Translations under genes and position numbers: made by a program
The notes under the pieces: generated by a model
What the model was told of the DNA's origin: nothing
The model's input: the letters and a program-made list of their open reading frames with translations, nothing else
The model's database searches: none
Origin: Vibrio xiamenensis
Lineage (GTDB): Bacteria; Pseudomonadota; Gammaproteobacteria; Enterobacterales; Vibrionaceae
Direction of reading: 5' to 3'
NCBI RefSeq assembly: GCF_900100015.1
Contig: NZ_FNDD01000008.1
Coordinates: 62,001-126,000 of the forward strand
Length of the DNA: 64,000 bases
Shown here: piece by piece, positions 38,301-47,956 of the stretch
Position numbering within the stretch: position 1 is the first letter of the stretch
Layout of the letters: every line of letters begins with the position of its first letter

Positions 38301-38711
38301 CGCGATTTTAATATGTACCAGCGTAGAAAGAGGGGTAATGTTGACCACGCCGGCTGGCGCAGACATAGAAAAGTTCGCTGATACTGTATTGCCGGTGTCT
38401 TCATCGATGGTGACATCTTGAATCGCTGAAACAACGACGGAATAGTCTTCGGGGTTAGAGATAGATGAAACATCTAATACCGCACTACCACCAGTGGTTG
38501 AGGTAGCAGATGGTTCGTTATCATCCAGAGCAAAGTCGCCATCGAGATCGAGCCAAACAGTGGCTCCGACCAGATAGCCATCAATCGCTTTGACACTATA
38601 GGTACTGGATGTAGAAGCGCTGCTGGACGAAGAGTCACTGTCCCACCAACAGCCATTTAGCGCTAGGGTCGAGCATACCGCGAGCGCTATTTTTGACGCT
38701 TTTAAGTGCAT
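35388..38711 (-). CDS. Large lipoprotein with thrombospondin type 3 calcium repeats and three C-terminal repeat modules
   Basis: 1107-residue exported lipoprotein. The signal peptide ends in the lipobox LNGC (lipidated Cys21), followed by a Ser-rich linker. Residues ~30-230 form an N-terminal domain (KAIDGYLVGATVWLDLDGD). Residues ~240-367 contain TSP3-type repeats (DxDxDG; a ~34-residue unit about three times with FPxDxxE spacers) expected to bind calcium. Residues ~370-680 form a middle domain. The last ~420 residues hold three divergent copies of a ~135-residue module, each beginning with a Cys, a DFxxAI/V helix and a second Cys, then a G-x-TR-x-Y-x-F-N-x-DGT strand pair. ATG 38711 has AAGGA eight bases upstream; ATG 38738 does not. 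Function unknown; surface adhesion or matrix binding is an inference. Confidence 0.85.
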   Translation of the reverse strand: MHLKASKIALAVCSTLALNGCWWDSDSSSSSASTSSTYSVKAIDGYLVGATVWLDLDGDFALDDNEPSATSTTGGSAVLDVSSISNPEDYSVVVSAIQDVTIDEDTGNTVSANFSMSAPAGVVNITPLSTLVHIKIASSGLTLAQAQQEIADDLGIDSGDVLTDYKASDSKTTQFAARSLVSSGAMPETTDELNTAANDTDGTNDLLDGAAAMAVIIKQQVEGAENEDDLDAVYINRQGAVDSDSDGDGVADTDDAFPDDENEWVDTDGDDLGNNADTDDDGDGVLDTNDDFPLDATEDTDTDSDGIGNNTDDDDDNDGVLDTEDAFPEDSSESVDTDNDGTGNNADTDDDGDGVPDEYDEDPIDPEVGASSQTAIISYLQDQASLYSIWDDEDDDGTQTLYLETLSVNGDYATSSDFSLIKANKTTVSLGTSEENDDLILTSSGWSTSTGSYTIDMSGSSVVAYPTDYTDIKYTLNGTMVTLDGGLVSDVDWDWEDYSDDTATFPDDSVKITFTVTPQQDNYYIWDWMPYIYDAINGVNAEGATSFDELLFSDLGGSSITTDQVQGFFVGNNRMVKLVDNTAMTAQYYTVDWDNNLATLDGSGTWSQETISGEELILFTLPEDVLTTWGDDYDEPSDTMLLSIYEGAVYIGSKENADVVLEDDQIVIISAAAKDALIDAVNIPVNKCNESDTDGTTTVTLEDFEAAISDCYGATAITSDMVSDQNFHRVRSDGSTRDYTFNSDGTVTVFKDSVQAYTAYWAIEGDYVKVTYEDSTDESWYWALIDSNDSEWSLKFFDTYYDSDTLITEIWSSIVTLVDAGTCAITEGLDMTYSDFTTAIDSYATCSGTLPTVIESDLDGAALFRVKSNGETRLYSFNADGTATYHRDGLVRSRTWAINDDGFIVLMNLDGGTEQYLALLQEPQNDVLNFAVFSPDDTEIWLTTYTSIDGEPAITSCTDSDTQWDDVNDVPETTLSYADFTSAVDACIATSGVEASFSSDFLAELPLTMSSTESDSTEVYTFSDATTGTYSEGGESYDFTWQVDDSTGELTVTITANSETYVDQMYIVDTDGINFSVKAMSRSSAWDEGLTGEGDVWSDVYVFAEAN

Positions 38712-39074
38712 AGACAAATCCTTATGTTGTCTTTTCATTCGAATGATTGGTTTTGATTATTCTGAGAGGTATATCGCAGAAAATTTTAGCCAAACATCCG
38801 AGCTGCACAAATTGACGTTTCATTGCCTATTTTATATTTCTTAATTAAAAACTTAATAAATTCAATTGGTTATTATTTTTCTTTTATTGGGTGGAATTAA
38901 TCTTAATGCGTGTGGTTGCATATTTTGGGCAGTAATATCAGTTGCTTAAAGCGAAGGAGAGTTAGGTAAGTTGCAATTTGATGTCGATGACAAAAGTTGT
39001 GAACTTTGTCTCATAAAAGAGAGCTACAACATAGAGACTTGGTATTTGCTGAATCTATGCTGTAGCGGGGGTGG
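38712..39074. other. AT-rich non-coding stretch between the lipoprotein and efflux genes
   Basis: About 360 bases. It should hold the lipoprotein promoter. No gene, strong hairpin or repeat is visible, and no clear terminator follows the outer membrane factor gene. Confidence 0.45.
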
Positions 39075-40472
39075 TTAATTGCCTTCTGTCATCACATCTT
39101 CGCCACCTAATGCTTGATAAAGCGTGGCAAGCGCAACGTACTGGTTATAGCGGTTTTCTAACAGGCTGGCCTTGGCGTCGCGCTCATCGGTTTGCGCATC
39201 GAGTAAGTCGCTAAATTGGATGGCGCCATTTTGATATTGGCTGGCATAGATGCGAGCCACTTCTTCTGCGCTTTGGTACTGCTCAAGCAATTTCTCGGCT
39301 TGATAGGCAAGTTGCTGTTTGGATGAGAGCGCATTATCGACGTCTTGAAACGCCGCGTAGAGTGTCTGGCGATAATTAATGATGGTCGATTGATACTCAA
39401 CTTGAGCGATATCTTTGTTGATGCCCATTTCATCCCACTGAATAAACGGCAGAGCCAAATCTGCACCTAGCGTGCCAATTGGGTCGCTGAGCAAGTTACG
39501 TAGTGCGGTTGAAGAGCCGCCAAGCGCGCCGGTCAAGGTGAACGATGGCATGTATGATGCGTCGGTTTCATCTTTATTGGCCAGCGCTGCCTTTAGCTCA
39601 AACAGTTTCGCTTTGACATCGGGTCTGCGCGCCAACAAATCAGAGGGAATGCCCACCTCGACTTGCGGTAACGGGTTGGTTGGTAGCGAGTTTGCCAAGC
39701 GCTGCGCGGTTTGCGGCGCTTGATCAAATAAAATCGCGAAGGCATTTTGCGCCTCGACCAACTGTTGCTGATATTGGCTTTGCTGAGTTTGCAGCGACGC
39801 TAACGTCTGCTTGGCTTGCAGCACATTGACTTTGGATACCGCACCATTGTCATATTGGTTTTGCGTCATCTGCAAAGTGTCTCTGGCGGCTTGAATATTT
39901 TTCGCGCCAAGCGCGATGCGATCGTTGAGGTAGCCAATTTGCCAATATAAGGTGGCGGTGGTTGCGACCAAACTTTGTGCGGTGGATTCGCGGTCTTGCT
40001 CGGTGGCCATCGCGGTCCAATTGGCTTGATCCGCGTAAGCTGAAACGCGTCCCCACAAATCCAACTCATAGCTAACGCCTAAACTGGCGTTGTAACTGGT
40101 TGAAGTGTTGCCACTATCGAAGTATTTGCCTTTTGAACCAGAGGCGCTCAAGCTGGTGTCTGGATAGTAATCATCGCGACCAAGGTCGGCTTGCAGACGG
40201 GCTTTGCGCAGCGTCAGCGTTGCCATGGCCAAATCGTTATTTTTTGCCAGTACATCGGCAATGATTTGGTCAAGTTTTGGATCGCCAAAGCGAGTCCACC
40301 ATTTATCAATCGACACCGAGTGTTGATTGTCTGAATGCACCCAGCCCTGTGGTACATCCACTTGCGGTGCTTCGAAGTCTGAGCGCATGGCACAGCCCGA
40401 CATCAGCAAGGTAGCCAGAACGACAGTGGCGATCGGTGTTGGTTTAAAAAAGCGTGTTTTAGCCATAGTCAT
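39075..40472 (-). CDS. Outer membrane efflux lipoprotein (NodT/OprM type)
   Basis: Outer membrane channel of the tripartite pump encoded with MacA and MacB. 465 residues with a signal peptide and lipobox LMSGC (Cys ~27). Two outer-membrane-efflux repeats follow (first with VDKWW-like SIDKWWTRFGDPKLDQII, second from ~240 with LARRPDVKAKLFELKAA). The lipid anchor and sequence place it in the OprM/NodT branch rather than TolC. It starts 6 bases after the macB stop and is the last gene of the macA-macB operon. Confidence 0.93.
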   Translation of the reverse strand: MTMAKTRFFKPTPIATVVLATLLMSGCAMRSDFEAPQVDVPQGWVHSDNQHSVSIDKWWTRFGDPKLDQIIADVLAKNNDLAMATLTLRKARLQADLGRDDYYPDTSLSASGSKGKYFDSGNTSTSYNASLGVSYELDLWGRVSAYADQANWTAMATEQDRESTAQSLVATTATLYWQIGYLNDRIALGAKNIQAARDTLQMTQNQYDNGAVSKVNVLQAKQTLASLQTQQSQYQQQLVEAQNAFAILFDQAPQTAQRLANSLPTNPLPQVEVGIPSDLLARRPDVKAKLFELKAALANKDETDASYMPSFTLTGALGGSSTALRNLLSDPIGTLGADLALPFIQWDEMGINKDIAQVEYQSTIINYRQTLYAAFQDVDNALSSKQQLAYQAEKLLEQYQSAEEVARIYASQYQNGAIQFSDLLDAQTDERDAKASLLENRYNQYVALATLYQALGGEDVMTEGN

Positions 40473-40478
40473 TGTAAA

Positions 40479-42437
40479 TTATTCTCTTGCTAGTGCGTCG
40501 ACAGGGTTTAATTGCGCGGCGTTTTTGGCTGGAATGTAGCCAAACAAAATTCCGATTAAGGTCGAGCAGATAAAGGCTGAGATGATCGAATTCGTCGAGT
40601 AAATCATGCTAAAGCTGCTGCCAGTGCTGGCGAAGATGAGGCCAATTGCGTACGAAAGTCCGATACCGATAATACCGCCGCAAATACACACCAGCACTGC
40701 TTCAATTAGGAACTGGCGCAGAATGTCCGATTTACGCGCACCGACTGCCATTCGAACGCCGATTTCACGAGTTCGTTCCGTCACTGACACCAGCATGATG
40801 TTCATCACTCCAATCCCACCAACAATCAGTGAGATAACAGCGATCATTGATACTAACAGTGTCATGTTTGAAGTGGTTTTCTTGATGTTTTGCTGAATGG
40901 TATCGGTGTTGATGGTGAAGAAATCTTCCGTACCGTGGCGCATTTTCAGCAGTGATATGATCGCCTGTTCAGCCGCATCACTTGGTGTCGCATCACTGAC
41001 GCGCACCGAGATGCGGTTCAAATAACTTTGTCCCACTAGACGTCCGCCAACCGTAGTGTAGGGCAGCCAGATATTCAGCGAGTCACTGTTACCAAACGCA
41101 CTCTCTTTCGGCTTGGTGACACCGATAATGCGCACCGGCAATTTACCAGCAAAAATCACTTTTCCGATTGGCGAGCTATTTGGAAACAGCGACTTACGGG
41201 TATTGTCATCAATCACCGCTTCTTGCGCTAAGCTATCCACGCTCTCTTGGTTCCAGTATTGTCCGCTGGCAAGTTCATAGCCGCGCACGCGAAAATACTC
41301 AGGGCCGACACCGACAATTGATGCGGTCACTGCTTGATTGGAAATGCGTAACGTTGCGCTGGTGCTCAGTTGCGGGGTGACACTGTCAACAAACGGCATT
41401 GACTTAATCGCTTCGGCGTCTTTTGCCGTTAAGGTGCGTACTCGCCCAGAACGTCGGTCGCCAAAACCTTTACCGGGCATAATGTCGATGGTATTGGTGC
41501 CCATTGATGAGATGTCCGCCAAAATGGCTTGCTGCGAGCCATTACCCAGCGCGACGACCGAGACCACTGATGCAATACCAATAATGATGCCAAGCATGGT
41601 CAAAAAGGTGCGTAAACGGTGGTTGGACATCGCCAACATCGCCATTTTTAAGGCTTCTAAAAAGCTGTCCCAACTGCGGCGCGCGAGTTGACCTTTTTGC
41701 TGCTCACGATGAACCAGAGTTTGCTTCGGCGTCGATTGGCGTTCAAGAGCGTGATCACTGGAGTCATTGAGAATCTCACCATCTTTGATTTCGATAATGC
41801 GCTCGGCATGCTCGGCGACTTTCATGTCGTGAGTTACCAAAATGATGGTGTGACCCATTTGATGCAACTCTTGCAGTAGCGTCATCATCTCTTCGCCGCT
41901 TTTACTGTCAAGGGCGCCGGTTGGCTCATCGGCCAAAATGACATCACCACCATTCATCAGCGCGCGTGCTACAGACACACGTTGCTGCTGACCGCCACTG
42001 AGCTGATTCGGCTTATGGTCTAAACGCTCTTCCAAACCCAGCCGCGTTAGCAGCGCTTGAGAACGTTCAAGGCGTGAGACTTTATCTTGGCCGGCGTACA
42101 CCGCGGGAACTTCTACATTTTGCACCGCAGTCAAATCGCCAAGTAAATGATAGCGCTGAAAAATAAAGCCAAAATATTCGCGGCGCAGCTCAGCAAGTTG
42201 CGCAGCGTCTAACGTCGAGGTATCGCGACCATTAATCCAGTAACTGCCGTCAGAAGGTTGGTCTAGGCAGCCAAGAATATTCATTAATGTCGATTTCCCA
42301 GAGCCAGAGGCACCGACAATCGCCACCATTTCGCCGCGCTCTATGGTCAGATTGACCTTGTTGAGCACGGTCAAGGTTTCATCACCGGCGGGGAAGGTAC
42401 GAGAAATGTCGCAAATTTTTAATAGCGGTTCACTCAT
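40479..42437 (-). CDS. macB: MacB-type ABC permease/ATPase
   Basis: Inner-membrane ABC component that powers export of macrolides, peptides or lipopeptides from the periplasm by a mechanotransmission mechanism (known for MacB). 652 residues. ATPase domain ~1-230 with Walker [10 protein letters not shown], signature LSGGQQQR and Walker [13 protein letters not shown]. Then a first membrane helix (~280), a large periplasmic domain, and three C-terminal helices of the FtsX type ([26 protein letters not shown]). GTG 42440 and ATG 42437 are adjacent; I use the ATG. It begins directly at the macA stop. Confidence 0.94.
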   Translation of the reverse strand: MSEPLLKICDISRTFPAGDETLTVLNKVNLTIERGEMVAIVGASGSGKSTLMNILGCLDQPSDGSYWINGRDTSTLDAAQLAELRREYFGFIFQRYHLLGDLTAVQNVEVPAVYAGQDKVSRLERSQALLTRLGLEERLDHKPNQLSGGQQQRVSVARALMNGGDVILADEPTGALDSKSGEEMMTLLQELHQMGHTIILVTHDMKVAEHAERIIEIKDGEILNDSSDHALERQSTPKQTLVHREQQKGQLARRSWDSFLEALKMAMLAMSNHRLRTFLTMLGIIIGIASVVSVVALGNGSQQAILADISSMGTNTIDIMPGKGFGDRRSGRVRTLTAKDAEAIKSMPFVDSVTPQLSTSATLRISNQAVTASIVGVGPEYFRVRGYELASGQYWNQESVDSLAQEAVIDDNTRKSLFPNSSPIGKVIFAGKLPVRIIGVTKPKESAFGNSDSLNIWLPYTTVGGRLVGQSYLNRISVRVSDATPSDAAEQAIISLLKMRHGTEDFFTINTDTIQQNIKKTTSNMTLLVSMIAVISLIVGGIGVMNIMLVSVTERTREIGVRMAVGARKSDILRQFLIEAVLVCICGGIIGIGLSYAIGLIFASTGSSFSMIYSTNSIISAFICSTLIGILFGYIPAKNAAQLNPVDALARE

Positions 42438-42440
42438 CAC

Positions 42441-43607
42441 TTAGAATCCCATTGGTGGTCCACGGCGACGTGAAGAGTCTCCACTGCCGGCTTTGGTTTC
42501 GCCCAGTACCACTTCGTCGCCATCGTTTAAGCCAGAAGTAATTTCAGCGCTGACTTTGTTATTGATACCGACTTTGACGTCACGGTGTTCAATTTGGCCA
42601 TTTTTCAGTACCGGAACTTGATAGCCTTTTGGCGTGCGAATCAGCACTTGCGCCGGCACAATCAGCGCGTTATCCGCTTTATTCAAAATGATGGAAACTT
42701 GCGCCGTCATACCGATACGCAGTTCGCGATTTGGGTTTTCAACGTCAAATAGGCCGTAGTAGTACACCGCTTCGTCGTCGCTGACTTCGAGATCGTTATC
42801 ATCGCCGTCCATTAAGGTTGGACCTGGTTCAATGGCTTTTAGCGTCGCTTCATAGCGCTTATTAGGGCGACCAAGAATCGTAAAATAGACTTTTTGGCCT
42901 GGGTGAACATTGATCACGTCGGCTTCGGAAATTTGCGCTTTAACCGTCATCACATCAAGGTTTGCCATTTCGATAATGGTTGGCGTAGTTTGATTTGAGT
43001 TAACGGTTTGACCTTCTGCGACGGCGGTATACACCACAGTGCCCGACATCGGCGCTTTAATGGTGGTGTAGCCTAAGTCGAGTTTGGCATTATCAACACT
43101 GATGATCGCTTGATCGATTTCTGCATCGAGCTGTTTTAGCTCGGCTTTATAGACGGCTAAATTCGCTTCGGCGGTTTCATAATCGGTGCGCGAACTGGCT
43201 TTGGCCGACAGCATGTTTTTCTGGCGCTTGTATTCATAGGTCGCTTGCTTGATCTGCGCTTGTTTCGCTTCATACTGCGCCTGCAAACTGCCAAGTGATG
43301 CTTGGGCGTCTTTCAGACTGTTTTGCTGAGTTAAGCTGTCGATCTGTGCAACTAAATCGCCTTCTTTGACTTCATCGCCTAACTTGACTGGCAACTCGTC
43401 AATTTGGCCGGAAACCTGCGCACCGACGCTTACCAATTTTGATGCTTGCAGCATACCGTTAGCCAGCACTGTGTCTTCAATGTTTCCTCGTTGTACCGGT
43501 TCAGAAGCAAAATTGAGCTGCGGCTCTGAAGGTTTTAAAAAGGTGTAGCCAACACCTGCTGCTGCGATAAGACATACCGCAGTAATAGAGACAATTTTTT
43601 TATTCAT
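42441..43607 (-). CDS. macA: MacA-type periplasmic adaptor protein
   Basis: Membrane-fusion protein linking MacB to the outer membrane channel. 388 residues: an N-terminal membrane anchor (~5-22), a lipoyl-like half (GAQVSGQIDELPVKLGDEVKEGD), a coiled-coil hairpin (~100-165, Gln/Ala/Lys-rich), a second lipoyl half (TTIKAPMSGTVV), then beta-barrel and membrane-proximal domains. The C-terminal tail RRRGPPMGF is typical of MacA homologues. First gene of the three-gene efflux operon. Confidence 0.94.
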   Translation of the reverse strand: MNKKIVSITAVCLIAAAGVGYTFLKPSEPQLNFASEPVQRGNIEDTVLANGMLQASKLVSVGAQVSGQIDELPVKLGDEVKEGDLVAQIDSLTQQNSLKDAQASLGSLQAQYEAKQAQIKQATYEYKRQKNMLSAKASSRTDYETAEANLAVYKAELKQLDAEIDQAIISVDNAKLDLGYTTIKAPMSGTVVYTAVAEGQTVNSNQTTPTIIEMANLDVMTVKAQISEADVINVHPGQKVYFTILGRPNKRYEATLKAIEPGPTLMDGDDNDLEVSDDEAVYYYGLFDVENPNRELRIGMTAQVSIILNKADNALIVPAQVLIRTPKGYQVPVLKNGQIEHRDVKVGINNKVSAEITSGLNDGDEVVLGETKAGSGDSSRRRGPPMGF

Positions 43608-43904
43608 AATGTGCTTTTTAGGTGACGGATGAATGCCTTAGTCAAGACATGGATATGTTGGAACGATACCATTGCCTTTTTATACAAGAATGTGGTGTAT
43701 AGACAAAGGGAAGTAAGTGTAAAAGTAGGTAAAGTAGCGTCAAACACCATGATTTATAGTGGAAATATTGCCAGTGAGTAAAAGAACAGAATGAAAAATA
43801 TAACGCAAAAACATCACGTTAGTTACAGCTGTCGCCATCTTATTCCAGAAAAAGCCAATCTGTTGGCCGAGTAAACGGTTATCTTACGTAAGTGGTAAAA
43901 ATCG

Positions 43905-44501
43905 CTACTTAAAGTAATGAAACTGTTTTTGCAGCGCTTGAATCACTTGAGCGGTCATACCCCAAATAAAATGGTTTTGGTAACTTATCCCAAATACGGT
44001 ATGGCGACGGCCTTTAATTTGAAAGCTGTGACTGTGAAGCTCGCGTGGATCAAGTACGATATCGGCTGGCACTTCGAACAGCTGCTCGACTTCGTTAGGG
44101 TCGATATGAGGCTGGTAATCTGGGGAAACAAACGCTAGAAAGGGGGTGACGGTGAATCGGCTGATGGTAGCAAGCTCCGGCATCTGGCCAAAAATGTTCA
44201 CCGATTCTCGGCCAATGCCTGCTTCTTCTTGAGTTTCTCGCAGCGCAGTTGCATCTAAAGTGATATCGCTGTCTTCAAACTTTCCGCCCGGAAAACTGAT
44301 TTGCCCAGGGTGGTGCTTTAAGTGTGCCGCTCGTTTAGTAAAAATAACGTGTAATCCACTGGGACGTTCGACAAAACCGATGAGCACAGCGGCTTTTCTG
44401 AGTTCTTGCGGCTTAAAATGGGCGACGCGGGCCACCGCTTGGCGATGGTAATCGGCTGGGGGATGGAGTTGAAATTGTTGTAATAATTCACTGCGAGTCA
44501 T
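43905..44501 (-). CDS. nudL: NUDIX coenzyme A pyrophosphatase
   Basis: Predicted to hydrolyse CoA and its derivatives to phosphopantetheine and 3',5'-ADP. 198 residues. NUDIX box FPGGKFEDSDITLDATALRETQEEAGI in the one-residue-shifted form typical of NudL, preceded by the CoA-type segment LKHHPGQISFPGG. ATG 44501 has GGAG six bases upstream; the longer GTG frame does not. Located after pabB as in E. coli (pabB-nudL). Confidence 0.92.
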   Translation of the reverse strand: MTRSELLQQFQLHPPADYHRQAVARVAHFKPQELRKAAVLIGFVERPSGLHVIFTKRAAHLKHHPGQISFPGGKFEDSDITLDATALRETQEEAGIGRESVNIFGQMPELATISRFTVTPFLAFVSPDYQPHIDPNEVEQLFEVPADIVLDPRELHSHSFQIKGRRHTVFGISYQNHFIWGMTAQVIQALQKQFHYFK

Positions 44502-44733
44502 GAGATTCTCCACAATCACTCCTTAGTTTGCACGCGATTCGGTGGATAGCAATATGGGTAGGCAACAAAGTGGTGCTGGCTTCAATCTATCCGTGAGCGA
44601 AATGCTCCTTAAACGACTTCCATTGTTGAACTAGAAGCTTAATACGCGCGAAGTACGAATTAAGCCTCTAATAATCATAGACAAAAAGCAAGCGAATACG
44701 AGCGGTGAAAAGGGCTGTTTTAGCCGTTTTCAG

Positions 44734-46110
44734 TTATCTCAGCGCAGACAGCACTGGTAAAATTCGGCTCAGTTTGTCGAGCGTTTCCTGATATTCAGCG
44801 CCACACTTACTGTCGGCTACCACGCCGCCGCCGCCCCACGCATAAAGCGTTTGCTCGGTTGCGATCAGCGTGCGAATGGTAATACTGGTATCCATTTTGC
44901 CATGGCGGCTAATGTAGCCGATGCTACCACAATAGACGCTGCGTCGATGCGGTTCGAGCTCCTCAATAATTGCCATAGCGCGCACTTTCGGCGCACCAGT
45001 AATTGAGCCGCCAGGAAAAGCGGCGCGCAGCAGGTCAGTGGCTTGGTATTGAGTATCCAACGTCGCGCGAATGGTACTCACTAAATGATGCACTGCAGGA
45101 AAGCTTTCAATCTCAAACAGTTTTGGCACCGAAACGCTCCCCGGGGCAGCCACGCGACCGATATCATTACGCAGTAAATCGACGATCATTAAGTTTTCAG
45201 CTTGATCTTTTTCTGACCCAGCGAGTTTGGCGGCATTAGCGGCATCTTGATTGGCATCTGCTTTGCGCGGCATGGTGCCTTTAATCGGTTTGGTTTCGAT
45301 ATCACGCTGAGCAAGGGAAATGAATCGCTCTGGAGAAACGCTTAAAATGGCGCACTCATCAAGGCGAATAAACGCTGAAAACGGCGCTAAGTTGTGCGCT
45401 TCCAACGCGCAATACGCTTGCCATTCACTGCCTTGATATTCGGCGCTAAAACGCTGAGCCAAATTGATTTGATAGCAGTCGCCGGAGTGTAGATAGTGCT
45501 GTACCGCCTCAAACTTGTGCTGGTAACTGTCGCGCGTCATGTTCGATTGCCACGCTTGAGTGAGGGCAAACGGAGATTCAATCGCTGCGGTTTGCGCGCT
45601 TAACCATGCATAATGCTGCTCAACATTTTGGCCCACAACCCAAGCTTGCTGAGTCTTATGGTCAACAATCACCGCCCATTCGTAAATTCCAACCGCCATA
45701 TCTGGCGCATCGATGTCACGCTCGGCGAGGGCGGGAATCTGCTCAACTCGGCGTCCCAAATCATAGGCAAAATACCCTAACGCGCCGCCAACAAACGGTA
45801 ATTCGGCTTGTTCAAACTCGATGTCAGGCAAATATTGGTGTTGCAACTGCGCAATCAGGCTAAATGGGTCTTGTGTAGAGACTCGGCGTTCACCTTGGTC
45901 TTGAATGGTTGTTTGCTCACCGATGGTGATGAGCGTGGCGATCGGATTGGCGACCAAAATATCAAAACGACTGTCGATATGGGAGGTCGACGCAGAGCGT
46001 AATAACATCGCCCAAGGCTGATGGGATATCGGGCTAAAAAGCGTCGCAGCTAGCTGATTTTGGTAGTTGAGCGTCTTGATTTGTATATGATTTGGCTTGT
46101 TGTTATTCAT
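44734..46110 (-). CDS. pabB: Aminodeoxychorismate synthase component I
   Basis: Makes 4-amino-4-deoxychorismate from chorismate and ammonia for folate synthesis. 458 residues. The catalytic-lysine motif PIKGTMPR (versus PIAGT in TrpE), QINLAQRF, and GSITGAPKVRAM mark it as PabB. The tryptophan-like pocket at the N-terminus is degenerate, as usual. ATG 46110 (MNNNKPNHI) is used; a TTG six codons upstream also exists, and neither has a strong ribosome site. Divergent from fumA across ~190 bases. Confidence 0.94.
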   Translation of the reverse strand: MNNNKPNHIQIKTLNYQNQLAATLFSPISHQPWAMLLRSASTSHIDSRFDILVANPIATLITIGEQTTIQDQGERRVSTQDPFSLIAQLQHQYLPDIEFEQAELPFVGGALGYFAYDLGRRVEQIPALAERDIDAPDMAVGIYEWAVIVDHKTQQAWVVGQNVEQHYAWLSAQTAAIESPFALTQAWQSNMTRDSYQHKFEAVQHYLHSGDCYQINLAQRFSAEYQGSEWQAYCALEAHNLAPFSAFIRLDECAILSVSPERFISLAQRDIETKPIKGTMPRKADANQDAANAAKLAGSEKDQAENLMIVDLLRNDIGRVAAPGSVSVPKLFEIESFPAVHHLVSTIRATLDTQYQATDLLRAAFPGGSITGAPKVRAMAIIEELEPHRRSVYCGSIGYISRHGKMDTSITIRTLIATEQTLYAWGGGGVVADSKCGAEYQETLDKLSRILPVLSALR

Positions 46111-46298
46111 TTGTTTAATTTGTGACAAAGAAATCGATCGCCGATTGGCGTGTTTGGGAAAGCAAGAGTATCATAACCCGAACAAAAGCGGCTACTTCCG
46201 CTCAGCGGCAACCTGATTTGGCTTACGTTAATGGGCGCGGCGAGGAGGAGTGGAACGGCGTCGTCCCTACTGGAAGCATAACAATAACGAGGCATGCA

Positions 46299-47816
46299 AT
46301 GACGGTAATTCGCAAGCAGGATGTGATCAGCAGTGTCGCTGATGCGCTTCAATACATTTCTTACTATCACCCTTTAGATTTTGTCCAAGCCCTAGAAAAA
46401 GCCTATCACAAAGAGCAAAGCCAAGCGGCGAAAGACGCGATGGCGCAAATTCTGATTAACTCGCGTATGGCGGCAGAAGGGCACCGACCAATCTGTCAGG
46501 ACACTGGGATTGTCACCTGTTTCGTAAACATCGGTATGGACGTGCAATGGGACGCAACCGATATGACCGTTCAACAAATGGTCGATGAAGGCGTACGTCA
46601 AGCTTACACCAATCCTGATAACCCATTGCGCGCTTCGGTTCTGATGGACCCAGCCGGCAAGCGAATTAACACCAAAGATAACACCCCAGCTGTGGTTCAC
46701 ATCAACATGGTACCGGGCGACAAAGTCGAGATTCAAATCGCGGCCAAGGGCGGCGGTAGTGAAAACAAAACCAAAATGGCCATGCTTAACCCATCCGACG
46801 ACATCGCAGAATGGGTAGAAAAAACCTTACCAGCGATGGGCGCAGGTTGGTGTCCACCGGGTATGCTGGGTATAGGTATCGGCGGCACGGCGGAAAAAGC
46901 GGCGGTTCTTGCTAAAGAATCCTTGATGGAACACATCGATATTCAAGAGCTTATCGAGAAAGGTCCAAGTAACGCAGAAGAAGAGCTGCGTTTGGACATT
47001 TTCAATCGCGTCAACAAACTCGGTATTGGCGCGCAAGGTCTTGGCGGTTTGACGACCGTAGTGGATGTAAAAATTAAAACCGCGCCAACTCATGCGGCGT
47101 CAAAACCGGTGTGCTTGATTCCAAACTGCGCGGCGACGCGTCATGTGCATTTCACTCTTGATGGCAGCGGCCCAGCTGAGCTGACGCCACCGAAATTGGA
47201 AGATTGGCCAAACATCACTTGGGAAGCCGGCGCGAACACTCGTCGTGTTAATCTCGATAGCGTAACCAAAGACGATATTCTTGAGTGGAAAACCGGCGAA
47301 ACCGTGCTGCTATCAGGCAAAATTCTCACCGGTCGTGATGCGGCGCATAAACGCATTCAGAGCATGCTGGAAAGTGGTGAAGGCTTACCAGAAGGCGTTG
47401 ACTTGAAAGGTAAGTTTATTTATTACGTTGGCCCAGTGGATGCGGTCGGTGATGAAGTGGTTGGCCCAGCAGGCCCAACAACCTCAACTCGTATGGATAA
47501 GTTTACCGACATGATGCTCGATCAAACCGGCATTCTTGGCATGATCGGTAAAGCCGAACGCGGCCCTGCCACCGTTGAATCCATCAAAAACCACAAAGCG
47601 GTGTATTTGATGGCGGTGGGCGGCGCAGCTTATTTGGTAGCCAAAGCGATTAAGAAAGCGCGCGTGGTGGCGTTTGAAGATTTGGGTATGGAAGCGATTT
47701 ACGAATTTGAAGTCGAAGATATGCCAGTCACCGTTGCGGTGGATTCCAATGGCGCCAACGCTCACCAAATTGGCCCAGATACTTGGAAAGTCAAGATCGC
47801 TGAAATGGATGCGTAA
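46299..47816 (+). CDS. fumA: Class I (iron-sulfur) fumarate hydratase
   Basis: Oxygen-sensitive TCA-cycle enzyme interconverting fumarate and malate using a [4Fe-4S] cluster. 505 residues. The three cluster cysteines are Cys66 (RPICQDTG), Cys185 (GAGWCPPG) and Cys277 (IPNCAATRH), consistent in spacing with the E. coli FumA ligands. ATG 46299 (MTVIRKQDV) follows CGAGG. The frame is open upstream to 46122, but those 59 residues run through the pabB promoter region and look random. A hairpin terminator follows. Confidence 0.95.
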   Translation: MTVIRKQDVISSVADALQYISYYHPLDFVQALEKAYHKEQSQAAKDAMAQILINSRMAAEGHRPICQDTGIVTCFVNIGMDVQWDATDMTVQQMVDEGVRQAYTNPDNPLRASVLMDPAGKRINTKDNTPAVVHINMVPGDKVEIQIAAKGGGSENKTKMAMLNPSDDIAEWVEKTLPAMGAGWCPPGMLGIGIGGTAEKAAVLAKESLMEHIDIQELIEKGPSNAEEELRLDIFNRVNKLGIGAQGLGGLTTVVDVKIKTAPTHAASKPVCLIPNCAATRHVHFTLDGSGPAELTPPKLEDWPNITWEAGANTRRVNLDSVTKDDILEWKTGETVLLSGKILTGRDAAHKRIQSMLESGEGLPEGVDLKGKFIYYVGPVDAVGDEVVGPAGPTTSTRMDKFTDMMLDQTGILGMIGKAERGPATVESIKNHKAVYLMAVGGAAYLVAKAIKKARVVAFEDLGMEAIYEFEVEDMPVTVAVDSNGANAHQIGPDTWKVKIAEMDA

Positions 47817-47865
47817 CAAAAATAAGATTGCATCAAAGTGCTGATTTTATTGGTCATAATTTGAC

Positions 47866-47892
47866 AAAAGTGCGGCGAAAGCTGCACTTTTT
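47866..47892 (+). terminator. fumA terminator
   Basis: Arms AAAAGTGCGGC / GCTGCACTTTT (one G-U pair) around a GAAA loop, with a T tail. 50 bases after the fumA stop. Confidence 0.8.
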
Positions 47893-47956
47893 GTCTATAT
47901 ACTAAGGCATTAGCATCATGCTTGATGCGATTGGAATGACTTAGCGGGAGAAAAAG

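Noticed and set aside
46122..46298. N-terminal extension of fumA giving a 564-residue protein
   Set aside because: The extension passes through the pabB promoter region, has no ribosome site, and the 505-residue form places the cluster cysteines at family-consistent positions.
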